This document shows positions 60,233 through 64,000 of a DNA stretch of 64,000 bases, one piece after another. The notes beneath the pieces were generated by a model. That model did no database searches and was not told the DNA's origin. It saw nothing but the letters and a program-made list of their open reading frames with translations. How positions within the stretch are numbered: position 1 is the stretch's first letter; each line of letters starts with the position of its first letter. Both the position numbers and the translations under genes were made by a program. Origin of the DNA: JAVJSD01 sp040219575 (GTDB lineage Bacteria; Planctomycetota; Planctomycetia; Pirellulales; Pirellulaceae); contig JAVJSD010000144.1 in the NCBI GenBank assembly GCA_040219575.1, positions 80,306-144,305 of the forward strand. The letters are read 5' to 3'.

Positions 60233-61900
60233 ATGCATCCCCTCGACTGGACCATCGTGCTGGTGATCAACGGCGCGGTGATCGGCTACGGCTTGTACCT
60301 GGCGCGCGGGACGCATTCCAGCAGCGACTGGTTTCTCGGCGGCAGAGCGTTGCCCTGGTGGGCGGTGGGACTCTCGATGTTCGCCACCAACGTCGATAAC
60401 GCCGACCTGACCATGGTCACCGGCAAGACCTACAACGAGGGACTGCACATCCTCTCGGTCTACGCCATCGGCAGCGCGCTGGGCGGCATCGTGGCCGCGT
60501 TTGTGATCGTGCCCACCATGTACCGCGCCGGCTTCTACACCAATGCCGAGTTCCTGGAAGCCCGCTACGGCCGGGCCATGCGCGTGCTCAGCGCGCTGAT
60601 TCAGATTCAATACCGCAGCAGCATGTTGGGCATGATGATCTGGTCGGTGCATGTGCTGTTGACGGGCCTCAACATCATGGGGCCGATCGAGGCCTGGGTG
60701 CTGATCGTGGCGCTGGTGGTGTTGGCCGGCTTCTACACGGCCTGGGGAGGATTGAAGTCGGTCGTGTGGACCGACACGCTGCAAGGCCTGGTGATGATGG
60801 CCGGCGCGCTCGTGGTGTTCGGCGTCATCTGGCAGGCGGTCGACGGTTGGCAGGGGATGGAGTCGTCGTTGGCCAGGATCGGCCGCAGCGACCTGCCGCA
60901 CGTCAGCGGGTATCGCGGCGAAAGCGGCGACGTCTCGCCCTACCTGGTGATGTTCGGCTGGACGGTGATCGGTTGCGGCTACTGGACCGTCAACCACACG
61001 CAAACCATGCGGCTGATGGGTTCCCGCTCGCTGTGGGATATGAAGATGGCCGCGTTGTTCGGCGTGGCGGTCAGCCTGCCGATCATGATCGTCTGCGCCT
61101 GCCTGGGAATGTTCGGCCGCGCCCTGCCGGAGTTTCAGGGCCTTACCGAACCCGGCCAGGCCGACACGTTGTATCCCGCGCTGATCAACGCCTACGTCGG
61201 CGTCGGCTTCAAAGGCCTGGTGGTGGCGGGCGTGGTGGCCGCGGCGGTCAGCACCTTCGACTCGATGGGCTCGGCGCTGTCGGCCGTCTTCACCCGCGAC
61301 ATCTACGCCCGCCTGCTCGTCCGCGGCAAGCCCGATGAACACTACGTAATGGTCGGCCGGATCGCCACGGTGGGCGTGTTGATGCTCGGATTCCTTTACC
61401 TGCCGTTGATCGCCTACCAGAAAAACATGCTCGACGCCTTCATCTCGCTGATTCCGGTGAGCGTGACGCCGCTGCTGGTGGTGTACATTGCGGGAGTGAC
61501 GACGCGCGTCCATCGCCGCAGCGGCCTGTTCGCCCTGATCGTCGGGACCGCCTACGGACTGGCGGCGCTGTTCGTTCGGGAGTTCGCCAAGATCAACCCG
61601 GAGGCGAACCTCGATTGGATTCCCTGGTGGCTGACCGACCAGTGGCCGGCGGTGGCCTGGTCACTCTCGATCACCGTCGCCGCGCTCGTCGCCTTTTCGA
61701 TGGTGTTCGGCCTCGAGGCCCGGGGAAAGGTCAAGGCCTTCAAGGAAACCGGTTGGCTGCAACGCAGTCGCGACAAGCTGCCCCCGCTGCGCGAACATCC
61801 CTTCGATCGTAAACGCGTCCCGCTTCTGCTCCGTCCCGAGTGGTACGCGGTGGTCCTGATGATCGCCACCGGCTACGTCGTGCTGGTGCTCTTCTGGTAG
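60233..61900 (+). CDS. sodium:solute symporter (SSS) family protein
   Basis: 555 residues with about thirteen membrane helices. Family marks: GGRALPWWAVGLSMFATNVD (minus its first part), NADLTMVTGKTY, GFYTAWGGLKSVVWTDTLQG with the SSS signature, and AAVSTFDSMGSALSAVFTRD. Such carriers import sugars, amino acids, nucleosides or anions with Na+. The ATG at 60233 follows an R7 leader. It is divergent from the acetamidase/formamidase gene, which suggests but does not prove a shared substrate. A charged C-terminal loop (FDRKRVPLLLRPE) precedes the last helix. Confidence 0.93.
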   Translation: MHPLDWTIVLVINGAVIGYGLYLARGTHSSSDWFLGGRALPWWAVGLSMFATNVDNADLTMVTGKTYNEGLHILSVYAIGSALGGIVAAFVIVPTMYRAGFYTNAEFLEARYGRAMRVLSALIQIQYRSSMLGMMIWSVHVLLTGLNIMGPIEAWVLIVALVVLAGFYTAWGGLKSVVWTDTLQGLVMMAGALVVFGVIWQAVDGWQGMESSLARIGRSDLPHVSGYRGESGDVSPYLVMFGWTVIGCGYWTVNHTQTMRLMGSRSLWDMKMAALFGVAVSLPIMIVCACLGMFGRALPEFQGLTEPGQADTLYPALINAYVGVGFKGLVVAGVVAAAVSTFDSMGSALSAVFTRDIYARLLVRGKPDEHYVMVGRIATVGVLMLGFLYLPLIAYQKNMLDAFISLIPVSVTPLLVVYIAGVTTRVHRRSGLFALIVGTAYGLAALFVREFAKINPEANLDWIPWWLTDQWPAVAWSLSITVAALVAFSMVFGLEARGKVKAFKETGWLQRSRDKLPPLREHPFDRKRVPLLLRPEWYAVVLMIATGYVVLVLFW

Positions 61901-62231
61901 CCCCGGCGGAGGCCGGCCTACGATGGATGTCCGCTTCCGGTGGGGGCCGCGCTGCGGGTGAGGTCCAGCGTTGTCTCCAAATGACCAATGACCAATGACC
62001 AATGACCAATCGAAGAGGGACGGCGAAGTCGAGCCAGGTTCCTTTCTCTCGCGGTCGAGCCAATACTCTTGTAGCGGAACTCGTGAGAGTTCCTTGTTTC
62101 AATGCCGTCGGAAGTCTCACGACGTCTCACGACTTCCGCCCCGATTAGGCCTGACTAATCAATCACCAATAGGCTTCATTCATTAGCGTCCGATTAGCGT
62201 TCATCAGCGGTTTCCCCGGTCCCTGGTGGGG
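61901..62231. repeat. spacer with tandem, R5 and R10 repeats
   Basis: 331 bp with no gene. ATGACCA-type seven-base units are repeated four times at 61981-62011. An R5 double hairpin lies at 62071-62139 with an extra duplicated CTCACGACGTCTCACGAC in its right stem. An R10 unit (ATTAGCGTTCATCAGCGG) is at 62192-62210. One reverse R1 end is at about 61912. Confidence 0.75.
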
Positions 62232-63692
62232 CTACGGAAACCGCAGCTTCGCGACGTACGCCTCCCACTTCTTCTTGAAGGCGTCCATGTCGTCTTCTCC
62301 CAGCACGCGCCGCAGCGTTTCGTAGCCGCCGGGGTCGTCGTCGGCGTGGGACCGAAATTCGTTGTAGAACTTCCGCAGCAGCCCGTGCTCCTGCAGGTAG
62401 TAGCAAAGGTACCGGGCCTGGGAGTAATTGGTGCCGGGGTCGTCGTTGTAGAACTGTCGCGTGGTGGTTCCGCAGAGCGTGTGAAACGGCGGCACGCGGT
62501 CGCTGGCGATGGCCGTTTGCAGGCCCCGCAGGCGCCAGTTGGTGCTGCCCCAGATATGCCCGTCGTGGTCGCGGCTCTGTTCGTACAGCGACGCCAGTCC
62601 CTCGTTGAACCACGAGGGGCACTGCTCGAAGTTGGCCGCCATGAACGGATGCACGATCTCGTGCACCAACGTGCCGCCGCCGGTGCTGATGTTCATCACC
62701 AGCGCCTTGTGCTGCGACGAGTAGTAGCCGTACGGCGTGTGCGGCTTGCTGCCGAACAGTTTCTCGGCGTGCTTGTTGTAGCTCTCCTCATCCTTGAACA
62801 GCCAGATGTCGAGGATCTCGTCGGGGTCCTTGTCGAAGTAGTCGCGTTTCAGCTTCTCCACCGCCCAGCGAACGGTGCCGCTGGCCCGGCGGCGGACCAT
62901 CTCGACCGATTCGTCGCCGATCACCACGAACGGCTTCTCCAGCACCACGTGAAACGAGTCGCTGGGCAGCTTGGCCTTCAAGCGGCGGACGTGCTGCGCG
63001 TAGTCGGCGTTGGTGAACGCGGCCGCGGCGCGGGGCGCGGCGGCGATCTTTTCGCCATCGAGCGGCAGGCGGATCACCGTCCACCGCTTGGCGTCGTACT
63101 TCAGCGGCCACAGCGACAGCAGCGTCGAGCGTTTCATGCGGCGGTACGCGCCGTCGTCTTCCGCCGGTTCGTGGTACAGCACTTCATCGCGCTCGGCGTC
63201 GTAGCCGACGATCAGACGAAAGTGCTCGGTGGTGCGCGGTTGAGCGTCGCAGCGCATGCAGACGATCGACGGCACGCCCCGGCGGAGATCGGCGTGCAGC
63301 CGGGCGAAGTGCAACGACAACTGCTCGTCGGCCTGGGCCGCCTCGACGCCGTCCCACGCCTGGCCCACGTCGAAGCCGATCCGCTCGACGGCCCGCTTCA
63401 ACTCGCGGGTGTAGCAACCGCGGCCTTGCAGCGGATCGAGCCCCGACTGGTCGAACACGTAATCCTGATCGGCGGCGTGCCCCAGTTTCCGCAGCACCAT
63501 CTCCACACAGGCCTCGCCGCAAAAGTCCGGCTTCTGCCGCACATGCGGCACGCCTTCGATTTTCACACTGGCCATTTTCACACTGGCCGTTTCCACACTG
63601 GCCCGGCGCGCCGGCGGCGCCGCCTCGGTACGGCACGAGGCCAACAACAGCAGACAGCCGGCGAACACAAACTGAAGGGGGGGAGTGTTCAC
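62232..63692 (-). CDS. lipoprotein with C39-like cysteine peptidase and HExxH metallopeptidase domains
   Basis: 486 residues from a GTG with GGAGAG upstream. A lipoprotein signal ends LLLLASC (Cys20). A 15-bp tandem repeat encodes a short ASVK repeat after it. Residues 45-200 are a papain-like peptidase of the C39 type: Q53 and C58 in VRQKPDFCGEACVEMVL, and a His in TEHFRLIVGYD. Residues 250-480 form a DUF1570-like gluzincin with HEIVHPF (H344, E345, H348) and the downstream Glu in WFNEGLASLYE. Two peptidase folds in one envelope lipoprotein suggest processing of a secreted partner, not identified here. Divergent or upstream gene is outside the window. Confidence 0.85.
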   Translation of the reverse strand: MNTPPLQFVFAGCLLLLASCRTEAAPPARRASVETASVKMASVKIEGVPHVRQKPDFCGEACVEMVLRKLGHAADQDYVFDQSGLDPLQGRGCYTRELKRAVERIGFDVGQAWDGVEAAQADEQLSLHFARLHADLRRGVPSIVCMRCDAQPRTTEHFRLIVGYDAERDEVLYHEPAEDDGAYRRMKRSTLLSLWPLKYDAKRWTVIRLPLDGEKIAAAPRAAAAFTNADYAQHVRRLKAKLPSDSFHVVLEKPFVVIGDESVEMVRRRASGTVRWAVEKLKRDYFDKDPDEILDIWLFKDEESYNKHAEKLFGSKPHTPYGYYSSQHKALVMNISTGGGTLVHEIVHPFMAANFEQCPSWFNEGLASLYEQSRDHDGHIWGSTNWRLRGLQTAIASDRVPPFHTLCGTTTRQFYNDDPGTNYSQARYLCYYLQEHGLLRKFYNEFRSHADDDPGGYETLRRVLGEDDMDAFKKKWEAYVAKLRFP

Positions 63693-64000
63693 GAGTTTCT
63701 CTCCGGACAACGCATTCGAGCCAACGCATTGCAGCCAACAACGGCATCGCCATCGTACGCCGCTTCCGCGATCAAGGGCAGACATCTCGCCGTAACACGC
63801 TTGTAACACGCCACGGGCCCGGCGCGGCGCGGGCGACTTCACCAAGTGGTGACAACCGCGCCAATTCACCACCACCCCCGGGGACGCACGCCTCCAACGA
63901 TATTGCCAACAACGGCGGATTCCTGGATAGGCTAATCTCTCGTGAACGCGTTCGGCCGCGGTCTGGCCGGTTTCGTAAGCAGCCATAACGTGTGTTTGGC
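63693..64000. other. right-edge spacer
   Basis: 308 bp upstream of the lipoprotein gene. The minus-strand frame stays open to about 63986 but has no ribosome site and poor composition, so I regard it as non-coding leader. A weak AT-rich patch (63898-63945) may hold the promoter. No other gene is visible. Confidence 0.35.

Noticed and set aside
63693..63986. N-terminal extension of the two-peptidase lipoprotein to 63986
   Set aside because: The GTG at 63692 has a good ribosome site and is followed at once by a lipoprotein signal; the extension has no such features.

Overview
The window looks like chromosomal DNA from a planctomycete, most likely of the Pirellula/Rhodopirellula type. It is GC-rich (clearly above 60% in most genes). 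It carries families that are characteristic of that phylum: a Pirellula/Verrucomicrobium-type CxxCH dehydrogenase, a DUF1549/DUF1553 cytochrome next to a DUF1501 protein, a BBP7-like outer-membrane barrel, ThuA, Gfo/Idh/MocA and SGNH proteins, and many secreted proteins of unknown role. I found no rRNA, no tRNA, no transposase and no CRISPR array. The assignment rests on family content only.

Layout. 1-1500: the start of an Lhr-type helicase, a small conserved protein and a cold-shock-domain protein. 1600-7800: a minus-strand run of secreted haem protein, SGNH hydrolase and a lone sugar-ABC permease. 9345-17700: a plus-strand block with rpe, a degenerate histidine phosphatase, accD, a class V aminotransferase, a tandemly duplicated pair of membrane-protein genes, coaD and a DUF2617-like gene. 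17776-26079: PhyH dioxygenase, PQQ-propeller protein, HpaI-type aldolase, an APC permease fused to USP-like domains, a CorC/HlyC protein and a membrane-anchored MsrA. 26495-27742: a sulfotransferase. 27988-31236: a visibly lower-GC minus-strand island with a FtsH/M41-like metallopeptidase, a trypsin-like protease and a RES/HEPN effector-type protein. 31551-39700: DUF1501 and DUF1549/1553 pair, SnoaL-like protein, secreted unknowns, ThuA. 40020-46659: a soluble globin-PAS-PAS chemoreceptor, an oxidoreductase, a response regulator and a class V aminotransferase. 46818-54053: transglutaminase-like protein, lipoprotein, secreted methyltransferase, corA pair, zinc-ribbon protein and outer-membrane barrel. 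54748-63692: a fatty-acyl-AMP ligase/ACP/alpha-oxoamine-synthase fusion, DUF4177 protein, acetamidase/formamidase, sodium:solute symporter and a two-peptidase lipoprotein.

The intergenic DNA is as striking as the genes. Nearly every spacer longer than 150 bp holds palindromic or tandem repeats, and the same families return at distant sites. I call them R1-R12 in the entries. Two families sit directly on stop codons or start-codon leaders of unrelated genes, and one has perfect 35-bp inverted arms.

The best candidates for something undescribed are the low-GC protease/RES module (27988-31236), the acyl-ligase/ACP/oxoamine-synthase megaprotein (54748-58140), and the nested palindrome shared as a leader by two divergent genes (59804-60232).
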